Positions 22,789 through 32,993 of a stretch of DNA of 64,000 bases are shown piece by piece. Numbering within the stretch: the first letter of the stretch is position 1; the number at the start of each line of letters is the position of its first letter. A program made the translations under genes and the position numbers. The DNA comes from Myxocyprinus asiaticus. Lineage: Eukaryota > Chordata > Actinopteri > Cypriniformes > Catostomidae. The notes beneath the pieces were generated by a model, which did not search any database, was not told where the DNA came from, and was given only the letters and a program-made list of their open reading frames with translations. Location: NCBI RefSeq assembly GCF_019703515.2, contig NC_059358.1, positions 45,146,594-45,210,593 on the forward strand, written 5' to 3'.

Positions 22789-23645
22789 TCACATAGCTTT
22801 TTTTGCAACAGAGTCGAAGGTGTTATTCAGCGTAAAAACAGGGACGACATCCACCATTTTCTTTGCTTCGAGGTAACTGATTCTCATAGTACACCTGATC
22901 TTCTGTATTTCCTTTTCTTTGATCCACATGGGACACCGTTTTGATGTAGCTGAATGGTCATCTGAGCAATTGCAACATTTTGATGGTTTTTCACAGCTCC
23001 CTTTGTCATGGCCTACCTCCCCACAGTTACAACAGGTATGTTTGTTGTTGCAGCCATTAGATCCATGGCCGTATTTTTTACAGTTGAAACACCGCAGAGG
23101 GTTGGGTACAAATAAGTCCACTGGAACACTTAAGTATCCAATTCGAAGTTTATCTGGGATTAGCGGTTTATTAAAAGGTGAGGATGTACATACCAGTTTT
23201 AATCGTTTGCTCTTCTCTCTTGATTATTATTCTTGTGATGTTCATTACTCCTTGGGTCTTGAGCTCATGTGTTATTTCTTCATCCACATCATCCAACTCT
23301 CTAGTTTGGATTACTCCTTTACTGTAGTTCAAAGTTGGATGAGGAGATGTCTTTATTTGAACTCCAGCTAACATGCTGGCATGTAGTAGATTTTTTACTG
23401 CATTCCACAAGAATCTGTCCAGATCGTAGTTTTTTCACTTCCTTTACTGTTCCCGCTATTCCTGCAATACCTTTTTGTATAGCGAAAGGGGAAATCTTGA
23501 TGATTGGAGAATCTGGAGCAGCAGCTTCTATGATGATGAATTTTGGCCAGTCATCATTACTCGGCACAAGAGCACATCTATTTTCTGAGGTATTGTCGGT
23601 ATCCAGGTCCAAGAAACGTTTTTTTGAGGTGTGTTTTGTAGCCAT
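22789..23645 (-). pseudogene. I-LINE ORF1 (gag-like, three CCHC knuckles)
   Basis: The start ATG at 23645 opens a basic N-terminus (MATKHTSKKRFLDLD). The frame breaks near 23320 and continues at 23410 and 23121-22789. The last part has CFNCKKYGHGSNGC and CCNCGEVGHDKGSC, both CX2CX4HX4C knuckles, then a variant CCNCSDDHSATSKRC. It is a nucleic-acid-binding protein that would coat LINE RNA. A low-complexity Lys/Ser/Asn tail (about 22761-22460) precedes ORF2 in another frame. Confidence 0.85.
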
Positions 23646-23677
23646 GTTTTGGGGTTTTTAGTTTTGTCATCTCTGCT

Positions 23678-23742
23678 CCCCACCCACCTTAAGCCCAAAA
23701 GTAAGGGATGCACAGCGCCGTGGATCTCCAGCAGATTATGCA
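23678..23742 (-). repeat. 65-bp inverted repeat, left arm (LINE 5' leader)
   Basis: Perfect inverse of 24369-24433 (65 of 65 bases by eye). It is the extreme 5' leader of the I-LINE on the minus strand, starting TGCATAATCTGCTGG. Confidence 0.9.
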
Positions 23743-24368
23743 TCAGGGATACAGGGATGATATACTCTAGCAAAATGAGCAACAAGTTGCTCAATTTACT
23801 TGACTGACCCTTAGCCAACGCCAACTGGGAATCTGAGAGATATTTGATGTTCAGCTATCACAGAGTATTCCCAGGGCATGTCTTGACCAGCCGATTGATT
23901 GGATCGAGCCATTCCAACCTCCCGCCTAGGTGAAGTAGGAGCCTAAGTACCATGCTGAAATAGTGGAAGCCGCAGCAAACCACATTTCTCAGGGACCAGG
24001 ATCTCTTCCTCCACCGACACAGGTTGCAACTCACGGCAAATGAGTCGTCCTTTTCCTTATTTCTTATAACAGAAATGGGATAATAATATTTTACTCCAGG
24101 TCTTTACAAGAGTGATGGAAAAAACTTTTTGCTGTAACCCTAGCAGAGGGGGCTTAAGGGTTGTTCTCTCTTGCCCAAGGAGATGACCCTAGCACTATGG
24201 AGGGAAGGAGCGTGCCACTGTTCCTTTCACAGGTTACCATCATAAAGATGGGTCCCAAGCCGTACTCAGTCTAATGATTATTAGAATGATTATTCGACTA
24301 TTCATGTGATTATTGCAATGATTAATCATTAGTTCTTAACCAACTATTCAGCTTGTGCCTCGACTTAG
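23743..24368. other. Spacer between the 65-bp arms
   Basis: 626 bp without a recognisable gene. It includes an AT-rich part (24275-24345) with ATGATTATT words. Origin unknown. Confidence 0.4.
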
Positions 24369-24433
24369 TGCATAATCTGCTGGAGATCCACGGCGCTGTG
24401 CATCCCTTACTTTTGGGCTTAAGGTGGGTGGGG
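24369..24433 (+). repeat. 65-bp inverted repeat, right arm
   Basis: Identical, on the plus strand, to the first 65 bases of the LINE leader. It stops abruptly at 24433 and is followed by other sequence and a SINE. The arms are 626 bp apart and the sequence between is not repeated. Confidence 0.9.
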
Positions 24434-24444
24434 CTACAATTGTA

Positions 24445-24690
24445 GGGGCAGTGGTGGCTCAGCGGCTAAGGCTCTGGGTTATTGATCAGAAGGTTGGGGG
24501 TTCAAGCCTCAGCACTGCCAAGTTGCCACTGTTGGACCCTTGAGCAAGGCCCTTGACCCTATCTGTTCCAGGGGCGCTGTATCATGGCTGACCCTGCACT
24601 CTGACCCCAGCTTAGCTGGGATATGTGAAAAAAAGAATTTCACTGTATGTGTGCAAATGTATAATGTGTGATAAATAAATATAATTAATT
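24445..24690 (+). mobile_element. tRNA-derived SINE, family C (HE1-like tail)
   Basis: Head GGGGCAGTGGTGGCTCAGCG (A box TGGCTCAGCGG) and B box GGGTTCAAGCC. The body contains GAGCAAGGCCCTTGACCCT and TGACCCTGCACTCTGACCCC, and the tail has AAAGAATTTCACTGTATGTG followed by AATAAATA. This layout matches a widespread fish SINE family (remembered as HE1-like). Confidence 0.85.
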
Positions 24691-25049
24691 AAAAGGTTGT
24701 ATTAAACATGCTTACTAACAATAAAGAGGACAAAATCATCTTTTAAAAATATCTCTAAATGACTCACTGAATTACAAGGAAAAAAAAATATGTAATTTAC
24801 AGAAAACAAAATCTATTTAGGCCTATCCTCAACCTTCCATCAATATATAAGGTAGAAGAAATCTGACCATTAGAGGCAGAGAGGGCACTTAAAAGATATC
24901 CTTGTTGTATGATAGTGGAGTTAGTACCAATGATAAAGATTATGATAAAGTAATACAGTATAAATTGACAACAGGAAAAATAATAAAAATGGTGAGACAA
25001 CACAGATGTATCCCATAAAACTAAATGTGCAGGAAAGGAAAAAGTTAAC

Positions 25050-25560
25050 TTTTAGCTGGCTGGACAAAATTTAGCCTTGGGCTGTTCTTTTCATGCCACG
25101 AAGGAAGCGATTAACCAAACTGAGAAAGAGCAGCTGTTGTTATTGTTGAACATCCCTCCTCCTCGGATGAATGCTCCAAATCCACCAATTGTCCAACCCA
25201 CTCAAGCTGCACTGGTCCCTACAACTGTGAACCAGGCTGCTCCTGTGCCAACTGTCAATGTCTATACTCAGTAGCCAGGACAAGTAAGATGGAAAAGAAA
25301 ACCACCACAAAGGGGACAAAAAGGAAGAGGCAGACCAAATTCTGGTCCACCTGGAGTGTGTTGGAGATGTGGTCGAACTGGACACAACTGACGCAACTGC
25401 CCAACCAATCCATGGCAACAGTCTCCTTATGGTGAAGGGGGGAGGATTTAGAAGCAGCCCAGTCAGGTCCAACAGCAAGGCCCAGCAGACTGTCAACAAC
25501 CAAATAAAACCCTAACTCAAGGTCCAGTAAATCCATGGGGGGGGGGGTCCTAATTTAGGG
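25050..25560 (+). pseudogene. gag: Endogenous retrovirus gag C-terminal remnant
   Basis: A Pro/Ala/Val-rich stretch (25150-25275) is followed by a basic segment and a single CX2CX4HX4C knuckle at 25359-25400. A TGA stop falls inside the knuckle, between its His and last Cys. A stop also precedes it at 25272. In family members the knuckle binds genomic RNA during packaging. The N-terminal parts of gag are not recognisable. Confidence 0.65.
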
Positions 25561-25608
25561 TACTAGGGGTGCCCAGAGAATCCTACAGGGGAGAGTCAGC
25601 TTCCAATT

Positions 25609-25938
25609 TTGACAACAGAAGCGGATCAAGAACCTATGCTGCAGGTTAAAATAGAGGGTAAAGTCACACCCATGTTGATAGGCACTGAAGCAAATTACAC
25701 TTGCGTATGTTCAAATTATGTCTCTCATCTCCCCATGTCTGGAAAATTTGCAAAGACAGTAGGTTTCTCGGGTAAAATGCAGCTAATTCCTATGACAGCT
25801 CCAGTCACTCCACAAACCGAAAATAAAAATGTATCTCTACCAATTCTTGTATCAGATCAAAGTCCTGTCAATCTGTTAGGAAGAGATGCATTATGTAAAT
25901 TGGGACTGCAAATTTGGTGTACTCCAGAAGGAGTCTAA
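25609..25938 (+). pseudogene. Endogenous retrovirus protease remnant, active site altered
   Basis: An aspartic-protease-like frame of 109 codons. The active-site triad position (normally DTG) reads GTE at residues 28-30, so the catalytic Asp is gone. The C-terminal NLLGRDALCKLGL block, typical of retroviral proteases before RT, is conserved. It would have cleaved the polyprotein; this copy cannot. Confidence 0.75.
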
Positions 25939-26389
25939 AGGAATAAGGACACAAATGATGGTATGTGAGCCAGGTGCAAATGTGTATTGGTTAGGTCTGA
26001 TAGACGATAAGGTAAGAACGACAATCAGTAAGTGGGGAAAGTTTTAGGGCTCAGATCCCTGAGGCACATTCACCAAAATCAGAATTTCATTGTACAATGA
26101 CGTATGATCCAACAAGAGACATTGAGAAAGAAATGGCAGGAAGGAACTAAAGGGCAAAAATTCCAGTTGACCTCACAATACATCATAATAGGTAAACAGG
26201 GAGTACTAAACTCAGTTCCATATATTTCATTGTATGTAGGAAATGACTGGGAATCAAAAGATTTGGGACAGATGATGAAAAAAGCTAAACAATGTGTATG
26301 GGAACCAAAAATTAACCCATTGATTTTGCATTCAGCTGAGCGGTAATGACAGGTATTCCACAGGAAGTAGTCATAAGTCAAAAACTGAA

Positions 26390-27475
26390 AAACAAATGTC
26401 GACAGTACCAGAATCAGCAGAAAATGTGAACAACGAACTACTAGACGAAATGACACGTCAGGTGCCAACCGAATTATGGTCGAAACATGATACAGATGTA
26501 GGGCTGATAAAATCAGCTAGTCCAAGTCAGGTGTTTGTTTGCCAAGAAAATCACAATACCCATTGTGACCAGAAGCCGAACAAGACACTAAAAACACCAT
26601 TGAAGGATTGGTTGAGGCAGGAGTATAAGTAGAGACAGAAAGCTGCTGTAATACTCCAATTTTACCTGTTGTAAAAACAGACAAATCTAAATGGTGTCTT
26701 GTACATGATTTGAGAGCAATTAATGACATTGTAGAAGATTGGCCAGCTGATGTTCCCAATCCTCACACTACTAACGAATGTTCCTACTAATGCAAAATAT
26801 TTTACTGTAATTGATCTTTGTTTTGTGTTTTTCAGTGTTCCATCGGCCGAGGAGAATAGACATCTGTTTGTGTTTACGTAAGTTAACAAAGAGTATACTT
26901 ATTCCAGGATGCCACAGGGTTTCAACATTCACCACATGTGTTCAACCAGGTACTTAAGGCTGATTTGGAAGATCTTGTGATAGGCAGTAAGTTACTACAA
27001 TATGTGGATGATCTGATGAATTGTTCCACTTCGTTGAAGCAGTGTCACAGAGATTCCATTGCAGTGCTCAAAAAATTGGCTCAAGGAGGCCACAAGGCTT
27101 CAAAAACTAAATTGCAGTACTATCAACCACAGGTTGAATACTTAGGACGACTGATAGCCTATGGAACAAAAACCATAGCTCCAGCCCAATTGGAAGGCTT
27201 AAGTAAAGCACCATTTCCTTAAACGGTAGGTCAAATGATGACCTTTTTTGGGAATGACTAGTTTTAGTGCAGACTGGATAGAGTATGCAGTAAAAACGGC
27301 ACCATTGAGTGAAATCATGAAACAAGCAGGGTTAAAAAATTTGAAAATGCCATTAACATGGAGTAATGATGCATTGCTAGCATTCGAATTGATAAAGAAC
27401 TCCAAAAAGCACCTACCTTAGCTATGCCAGACTACACTAAACCATTTCATTTGTATGTTGCTAATAGGGTCGATG
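26390..27475 (+). pseudogene. pol: Endogenous retrovirus reverse transcriptase remnant
   Basis: Block KWCLVHDLRAIND near 26690 (fingers), motif A region around 26800-26890 with several stops, QDATGF near 26906 and YVDD at 27001-27012 in an open frame from 26938 to 27222, followed by a VEYLGRLIAYGTK block (connection region). At least three frameshifts or stops lie between. The frame is interrupted after about 27480 by a small DNA transposon and continues after 27985. Confidence 0.8.
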
Positions 27476-27481
27476 GATATA

Positions 27482-27983
27482 CACCATTCAAAAGTTTGGG
27501 GTCACTTGACTGAAATGTTCTCATGGTCTTAAAAACCTTTTGATTTGAAGGCATATGCTTAAATGTTTGAAATAAGTTTAAGGCAAAAATATAATTGTGC
27601 CAACATATTAATTTCATAACTAAAAAAAAATAAATATTTTTTTTTTTTAAATGGATGACTTGGACCGAATAATTAAGAAAAGCAGCTAATAAGTGCCCAG
27701 TATTGATGGGAACTCCTTCAATACTGTTTAAAAAGCATCCCAAGGTGATACCTCAAGAAGATGGTTGAGAAAATGTCAAGAGTACATTTCTGCAAATTCT
27801 AAGCAAAGGCTGGCTACTTTGAAGATGCTAAAAATAACAGTTTTGATTTATATTTTTAGTCACTACACAATTCCTATAGTTCCATTTCTGTTCCTCCATA
27901 GTTTCAAGGACATTACTATTATCCTTAAATGTGAAAAATAATAAAAGAATGAGTAAGTGACCCTAAACTTTTGACCAGTAGTG
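27482..27983. mobile_element. Tc1/mariner-type MITE inside retroviral pol
   Basis: The left end CACCATTCAAAAGTTTGGGG and the right end, read inverted (CACTACTGGTCAAAAGTTTA), form about 25-bp inverted termini. TA dinucleotides flank both ends (27480-27481, 27984-27985), the signature of the Tc1/mariner superfamily. The internal 450 bp are non-coding. Removing it would leave pol contiguous, showing it arrived later. Confidence 0.8.
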
Positions 27984-28345
27984 TACATTGGCAGTGCTGA
28001 TTCAAGAAACATGCAGTGGAAGGAAAAAAACTGCCCATAGCTTATTATAGTACCAAATTGGATAGTGTAGCTCAGGGCTACCCGCCATGTTTCCAACAGG
28101 GCCCCACAGCTGTACATTACGCATATGAGAAAGCTTCAACAATAACTATGGGGTATCCATTGATAAATACACACACACACACACCACAAAATTGTGGAGC
28201 TAATTGAACAGGGAAAATTTGTTTTGACTCCAGCTTGCATTTTAACATATGCATCGCTCCTTACATACCCAGATGTCACCATCAAGTGATGTAATACAGT
28301 AAACCCAGCTGAATTGATTACTTTAGCCCATAAAGGAACACCACT

Positions 28346-28871
28346 GTCATGGAGAAACTCACAGAAGCAGAGATATGGACTCAATCGCAGGGTTTATTAA
28401 ACAGGTGAATGAAGCGGAGATGTAAACAACAGGTGAATCAATCCAGATACAGTAGTGATACAAACAGCAGGTGAGTAATTTCTAGACAGGGGAATAATGC
28501 GATGTGCAGATGAATGGTAAACTCACAACAGTCTTTTGATATTTTCAGAACACTTTAACATCATGACACAGGAGAGTCCAAACACTGGAGGATAAACAGA
28601 GGATGAACCAACACAAAACTCAGATGAGGAGGACAATAACAAGGTGATTAATTAACAGGTAAGTTAGACAAAATTAGAAGTCCGTAATCTCAGGGAAAAT
28701 ATAGATGAGAACACACCAAGGAAGTGTGTGAGAGCGGGGTATAAATGCAGTCCTTGATTAGTCGCTAATGATGTGCAGGTGCATGTGATCAGAACTCAGG
28801 GGAGAGTTAGTGCTGTGTTGGCAGTGAGGGAGAGAGAGCAGAGTGTGGAGTGAGAGAGGGAGTCCAGTGTA
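28346..28871 (-). mobile_element. Solo-LTR-like element inside retroviral pol
   Basis: Read on the minus strand it starts TGTCACGGATACAC and ends TCTCCATGACA, with AATAAA about 55 bp from the end (TTTAATAAACCCTGCG) and promoter-like GGACTGCATTTATACCCC near 28740. The TG...CA ends and internal poly(A) signal suggest a solo LTR. A clear target duplication was not seen, so another non-autonomous type is possible. Confidence 0.5.
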
Positions 28872-29296
28872 TCCGTGACAACTGTATGATTGCAGTTACT
28901 AGGTTAGCATTCACTAGGTTGAGGCCAGATCTTGAGTCTATACCAATCTCTGAAGCAGATGGCACTTATTTCATAGATGGTTCTTGTTTCAAGGATCATT
29001 TGGGAAATCATGCAGGATATGCAGTTGTGAAACAAGACAGAGATTACTTTATTTGGGTAATATCACAACATTGTACTCAAACTTGTTCTGCTCAGCTAGT
29101 AGAATTGAAAGCTCTTACTGCTGCGTGTCAGTTTGCTAAAAGACAAACAGTTAACATTTTCAGTGATTCAGCTTATGGTGTTTGTCACCTGTTTGGAGCT
29201 GTATGGAAACAAAGAGGTTTCAGAAAAGGTGATGGAACCCCAATTCAACATGCAGAACAGATTGGACAGTTGATTTTTTGCAATGATGTTACCTAA
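28872..29296 (+). pseudogene. pol: Endogenous retrovirus RNase H remnant
   Basis: Signatures YFIDGSCF (first Asp, about residue 42), QLVELKALTAACQ (Glu) and IFSDSAYGVCHL (second Asp) occur in order in one open frame (28850-29296). The start of this frame lies in the preceding LTR-like insert, so the upstream ATG is not native. The frame ends before the usual last catalytic residue. Confidence 0.8.
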
Positions 29297-30237
29297 AAGA
29301 TTGGCTATCCTTAAATGTCAAGCCCACAAAAATGGCAATGACTTTGTCATTAAGGGAAATAATGCAGCAGATTAAGAAGCCAAAAAGGCTCAAGAATGTT
29401 GATGAGTTTCTGTCCACATGTGAAGTCTGTGCTCAAAACAATGTCAGAAAAGGTGATACCAGTGATTATGTGGACATGACAAAGAGAGTGCAAGGAAAGC
29501 ACTATATGCTTGTGGTAGTATGCAGATTTAGCAGATGGTTGGAAGCAGTACCATCAGCAGATCAGGGATCAGGAACAGTAATCAAATTACTAACAAGTGA
29601 GGAAATACCTAGATTCAGAAAACCATTAGAAATTAGTGCAGACAATGGAATGGCGTTTATACAACAAACTGTAAAGAAGGTATTGCAACAACTAAGAATA
29701 AAACAGAGACTAGGATGTGTTTATCATCCACAATCACAGTGAATGGTAGAAGGGTAAATGGTACCCTCAAGGCCAAACTTAACAAAATATGTGTGAGAGC
29801 TAAGCTTAATTGGATTGATGCTTTGCCTCTTGCTTTAATGAGCTATCGTATGCAAACTAACAGAAATACACATCTAACGCAGCATGTAATGCTTATGGGT
29901 CGACCCATGCCTGTGCCAAACTGGAGAGGTCCTAATAAAGGACCCTTGCTTGAGCAATTGCAAATGGAACTGAAAACGTATATATACAACAACTAACTGC
30001 AATACACAAAGCTATATATTTGCAGGAAAAAAGGAAGGAGCCTAGTGAAGCAGAAGTACCCTGTTCAGTTGTTCCAGGTGAATAGGTGTATCTGAGAGTA
30101 TTCAGGAGAAAATGGAACGAGCCCAGGAGAGATGGACCCTATAAAGTGGTGAGAGCAATGCCAACAGCAGTCTAAGTGGAAGGCAGCACCACATGGTACC
30201 ATCTGAATCATTGCACCAGGGTACCCAGAGTGAGAGA
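29297..30237 (+). pseudogene. pol: Endogenous retrovirus integrase remnant
   Basis: CEVCAQNN near 29425 is the second half of the zinc-binding region. The core shows YVDMTK (Asp), SRWLEAVPSADQG, SADNGMAF (Asp) at about 29635, and, after a stop at 29740, the Glu-containing NGTLKAKLN block. The C-terminal part has WNEPRRDGPYKV near 30117, a GPY-type module. Frames break at 29742 and 29996. The enzyme would have inserted proviral DNA; this copy is inactive. Confidence 0.8.
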
Positions 30238-31224
30238 TAGGCCTGAAGAGGAATCTGAAGGAAGTGATACTGAAGATCCAGAAACACCAGGAGAAGGGAT
30301 GCTAAAAGAAATGTACAAGGTGAAGAAGGCCAAGAAGAAATTACATGTGGAGAGGGAAGTAGACTGACAGACCATCAGGAGATGGAAGATGAGTCTGATA
30401 ATGTGCCTGATAACGAGGACAACATGCATGCTGCAACAGACACTGAAGATCCAAGCCACACTGACCCCCAAGAACCAGGAGAAGAACCAGAATTCCCTAC
30501 AATCAACTTCGCAGACCTGGACTGATTTCAAGAATGATCTCAAGCAGCATAGTAGATGACATTGATCAATGTGAATGGTCCAATGCAATACAATGACAAC
30601 TATCCTGGATGGACAGAAAGACAAAATTGGGAGGAAATTGATTCCTCCAATGAAGATATGAGAAGATGAATGATGAGCCATGCCCTGGGATGTAAGTGTT
30701 AGCCTAACCTCTCCCCAGTGGTGGGCCTCTACGTAACGCAATGTATCTGGGTCGAAGGTTTTTTGTCAACAGGATCTTTGAAAGAAAATAACTTTTTAGT
30801 GTTGGGTTATTTCTACTATTTTTTATGTCTATTGACTGATTTTGATCTTTATGCTATTATATCCAATGTGCTGTTATGGTACTCTAATCAAAATGTTATG
30901 ATTTTGAATGGTGTTTTCTGTTATATTCTACATAACCGTGAAACCACGGGCAAGTGCTGAACCATTTACGTGCTCATGCTTGTAACACAATAGTCTCTCT
31001 TTTGAGTGTAGGGTTGAGGGAGACAGGATCTTTTACTCCTCTCTTTTTAAGCGTGGGGGGAGACGTTTTGTCCTGATACTCCACAAGAGTGCTGTTCCAT
31101 GATCTGGTCATTGATAAGAGAGACTGTGTGATCTAAAATTGGTCAATAGAAAGTGATGGGTGAAGGGACTGGATTGTAAGTAGCACTCTTGAATTAGGCT
31201 AAATTAGTGGGACTTTGTAGAAGT
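30238..31224 (+). other. Retroviral 3' region, no convincing envelope
   Basis: Contains an acidic, Asp/Glu-rich coding-like tail (30236-30525) and, at 30750-30950, a hydrophobic-biased frame of about 70 residues. I could not identify surface or transmembrane protein motifs, so any envelope gene is deleted or unrecognisable. Confidence 0.45.
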
Positions 31225-31531
31225 CCCAAAGGGGGAATATATGGAATATTTTCATTTAATCATGACCAGCTAGAAGAGAGATGGTGGTAACGAAACTAGG
31301 GGGGGCGCAAGATGATTTTATTGGATGAAGAGGCCATTGCCAAAAGAGATAAGGAGAACAGAAACTGTATAAAATATGCATGTTCTAAAGTGTAATTTTA
31401 GATGCTCCATGGACCACCTCAGCTTTGTTACTCTGTAATAAAAGTCTATTTTTGGAATCAGAACTTTGCATCTCCGAGAAACCTTTGACTCGACTGTGCT
31501 TCGATTGCTGTTTTGGGGAATCTGCCATGAC
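31225..31531 (+). repeat. Purine tract and 3' LTR of the endogenous retrovirus
   Basis: A purine tract AAAGGGGGAA (31228-31237) is followed by a probable U3 start TATGGAATATT near 31241. TATAAAATATG (31364) is a candidate TATA box, and TGTAATAAAAG (31434) contains a polyadenylation signal. It ends in TCTGCCATGACA near 31531. The length of about 290 bp is short but acceptable. With no 5' copy to compare, the boundaries are estimates. Confidence 0.6.
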
Positions 31532-31950
31532 AATTCATCCATATAACTGTCCCGAAGGTGTGATCCTCCACAAAACAAACTCCAGCCACTAGCAGAACCA
31601 GCACACACACACAAAAAAGAAAAGGCCGTTCAGTTTCCTCGGACAGTCAAACGAATGTTTAGTGAGCTGGCCCATTCGACTGCTACATGAGAGCAGCAAA
31701 TGACCAATCACTGCAATGTCCTGCAAGAAATACTCCACAAAACAAACTCCAACCAATAGGAGGCATAAGCACAAAGAATGTCCAGATTCATCCACAACAC
31801 TGTCCCGAAGGAGTGCTGCTACACAAAACAAACTCCAGCTGCTAGGAGGAACCAGCACAAAAAGAAACATAAAAGGTGCTCAGCTTCCTCGGACGATCAA
31901 GAGGATGTTCAGTGAGTCAGTCCACTTGGCTGCAACTTGAGTACTGCAAA
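31532..31950 (-). repeat. Two tandem units of about 253 bp next to L1 ORF1
   Basis: ATTCATCCATATAACTGTCC (31533) recurs as GATTCATCCACAACACTGTC (31785), followed each time by CACAAAACAAACTCCAG and TTCCTCGGAC. The second unit runs into the ORF1 end at about 31950. It lies downstream of ORF1 in the L1 direction and is probably part of that element (ORF1-ORF2 spacer or untranslated region). Confidence 0.6.
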
Positions 31951-31953
31951 AAC

Positions 31954-32765
31954 TTACTCAGGCCTTGACTTTATGAAGGACATTGCTTGCAGGGGACATG
32001 TAAATATTTTACGGCCATCCTTAGTATCTATTCTCAATATGGCCAGGAACATCAATGCAAAAGCGACCTTCCATTGATGTAAGAGTTTCTTGCATTCCTT
32101 GAATCGATCACGTTTCTCTCTTGTCAAATTTGCAAAGTCTGGGAACAAGAAAATACTGTGGTTCTTCCAAGAAAGCATTCCTTTACTCCTCGCCTTGCAT
32201 AACACGAGATCTTTATTGGATAATCTCAGAAATTTGGCCAGAATTGATCGGGGCCTGTCTCCCTCAGCGGATCGCTGAGCCGGAACCCTGTGAGCTCGCT
32301 CAATTTCCAGCTTATGGCCTGTTATGTCGAGACTCGGAAAGAGCCCATCCAGGAATTCCACCAAATTCTGACCCTCTGCTCCCTCAGGAATTCCAACAAT
32401 ACAGATGTTATTCCACCTACTACAATTCTCCATATCCTCCAGCTTCTCCCAGACGTGCTCCAAATCCACCTTGGTCGCTAGCAGATTAGCAGCTAATTCC
32501 ATTTCTCAACATCCCCCACTCTTGTAAGCACCTCAGTGAAATTCGTCTCCATGGCAGTGATCGATCGATGTATTACAGCAAGGTCCTCCAAGTCAGCAAT
32601 GACCTTCATCAGCATTGCTGACATGTTCAACAATTCTCGCTGAATTTCCTTCACTTCTCTGGCCAAATTGGTTCCCAGGCTTGCGGCCTGCTCGGGGGTG
32701 TCAGTTTGAGCACGTAAGTGTCTTTTAATGTCTCCAGAGCCCGAAGATATTGAATTCTTTGACAT
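31954..32765 (-). pseudogene. L1-type LINE ORF1 protein (frameshifted)
   Basis: The start ATG at 32765 opens 90 residues with a long heptad-like helix (residues about 25-85), the trimer-forming coiled coil. A frameshift near 32500 leads to a second frame (32502-31954) with NICIVGIPEG (RRM core) and IERAHRVPAQ, followed by the basic C-terminal domain ending near LAILRIDTKDG. This is the layout of vertebrate L1 ORF1p, an RNA chaperone that coats L1 RNA. No ORF2 (EN/RT) follows. Confidence 0.85.
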
Positions 32766-32895
32766 ATTGTCTTCCTAGAATAGTTAAGAATCATGGTGTA
32801 TCGAATCTCACCAGTTTATGACATAAAAAGTATTCAAACTAGCAAAGTGCACAGAGCTCACCGTTCACACGTCCAAACCTCGCATGGCGTCATGT
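32766..32895 (-). other. Probable 5' leader of the L1 fragment
   Basis: Non-coding sequence upstream of the ORF1 ATG. No promoter motif was identified. Confidence 0.35.
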
Positions 32896-32993
32896 GACTC
32901 TCATTTACAACATTGTTGAGGGAAGTGTGTGTGTGGTTGGGTCCTGCAGGAAAGTGTAATTTGTCAGTGTCACAGTGTGTAATTTGTGATTCA

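Larger units (their letters stand above)
12660..23742 (-). mobile_element. I-type LINE, 5' end to 3' end, split by a DIRS insertion
   Basis: Read on the minus strand: 5' leader (23742-23646), ORF1 with three zinc knuckles (23645 to about 22789), then ORF2 with APE-type endonuclease (22457-21495), reverse transcriptase (about 21400-20339 and 14100 to about 13576) and RNase H (13521 to about 12894), with a tail to about 12660. The combination of CCHC ORF1, EN, RT and RNase H is characteristic of the I clade (I/Nimb). Without the 6.2-kb insert the element is about 4.85 kb, normal for the group. Several frameshifts make it inactive. Confidence 0.85.
24700..31531 (+). mobile_element. Degenerate endogenous retrovirus, 5' truncated
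   Basis: Plus-strand order: gag C-terminus with one zinc knuckle (about 25050-25560), protease (25609-25938), reverse transcriptase with YVDD (26640-27230), RNase H (28890-29296), integrase (29332-30235), an acidic tail, a gap where an envelope would lie, a purine tract at about 31225-31240, and a 3' LTR. No 5' LTR was found. Two later insertions interrupt pol (27482-27983 and 28346-28871). Stops and frameshifts are frequent throughout, so it is an old, inactive copy. Assignment to a class I-like fish lineage is from general pol features only. Confidence 0.8.

Noticed and set aside
23743..24368. Spacer of the 65-bp inverted repeat as a DNA transposon body
   Set aside because: The left arm is plainly part of the LINE leader, no flanking target duplication is visible, and no transposase sequence occurs.
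30718..30960. Hydrophobic frame that might be an envelope transmembrane part
   Set aside because: No envelope motif is visible, and hydrophobic bias is expected from T-rich sequence.
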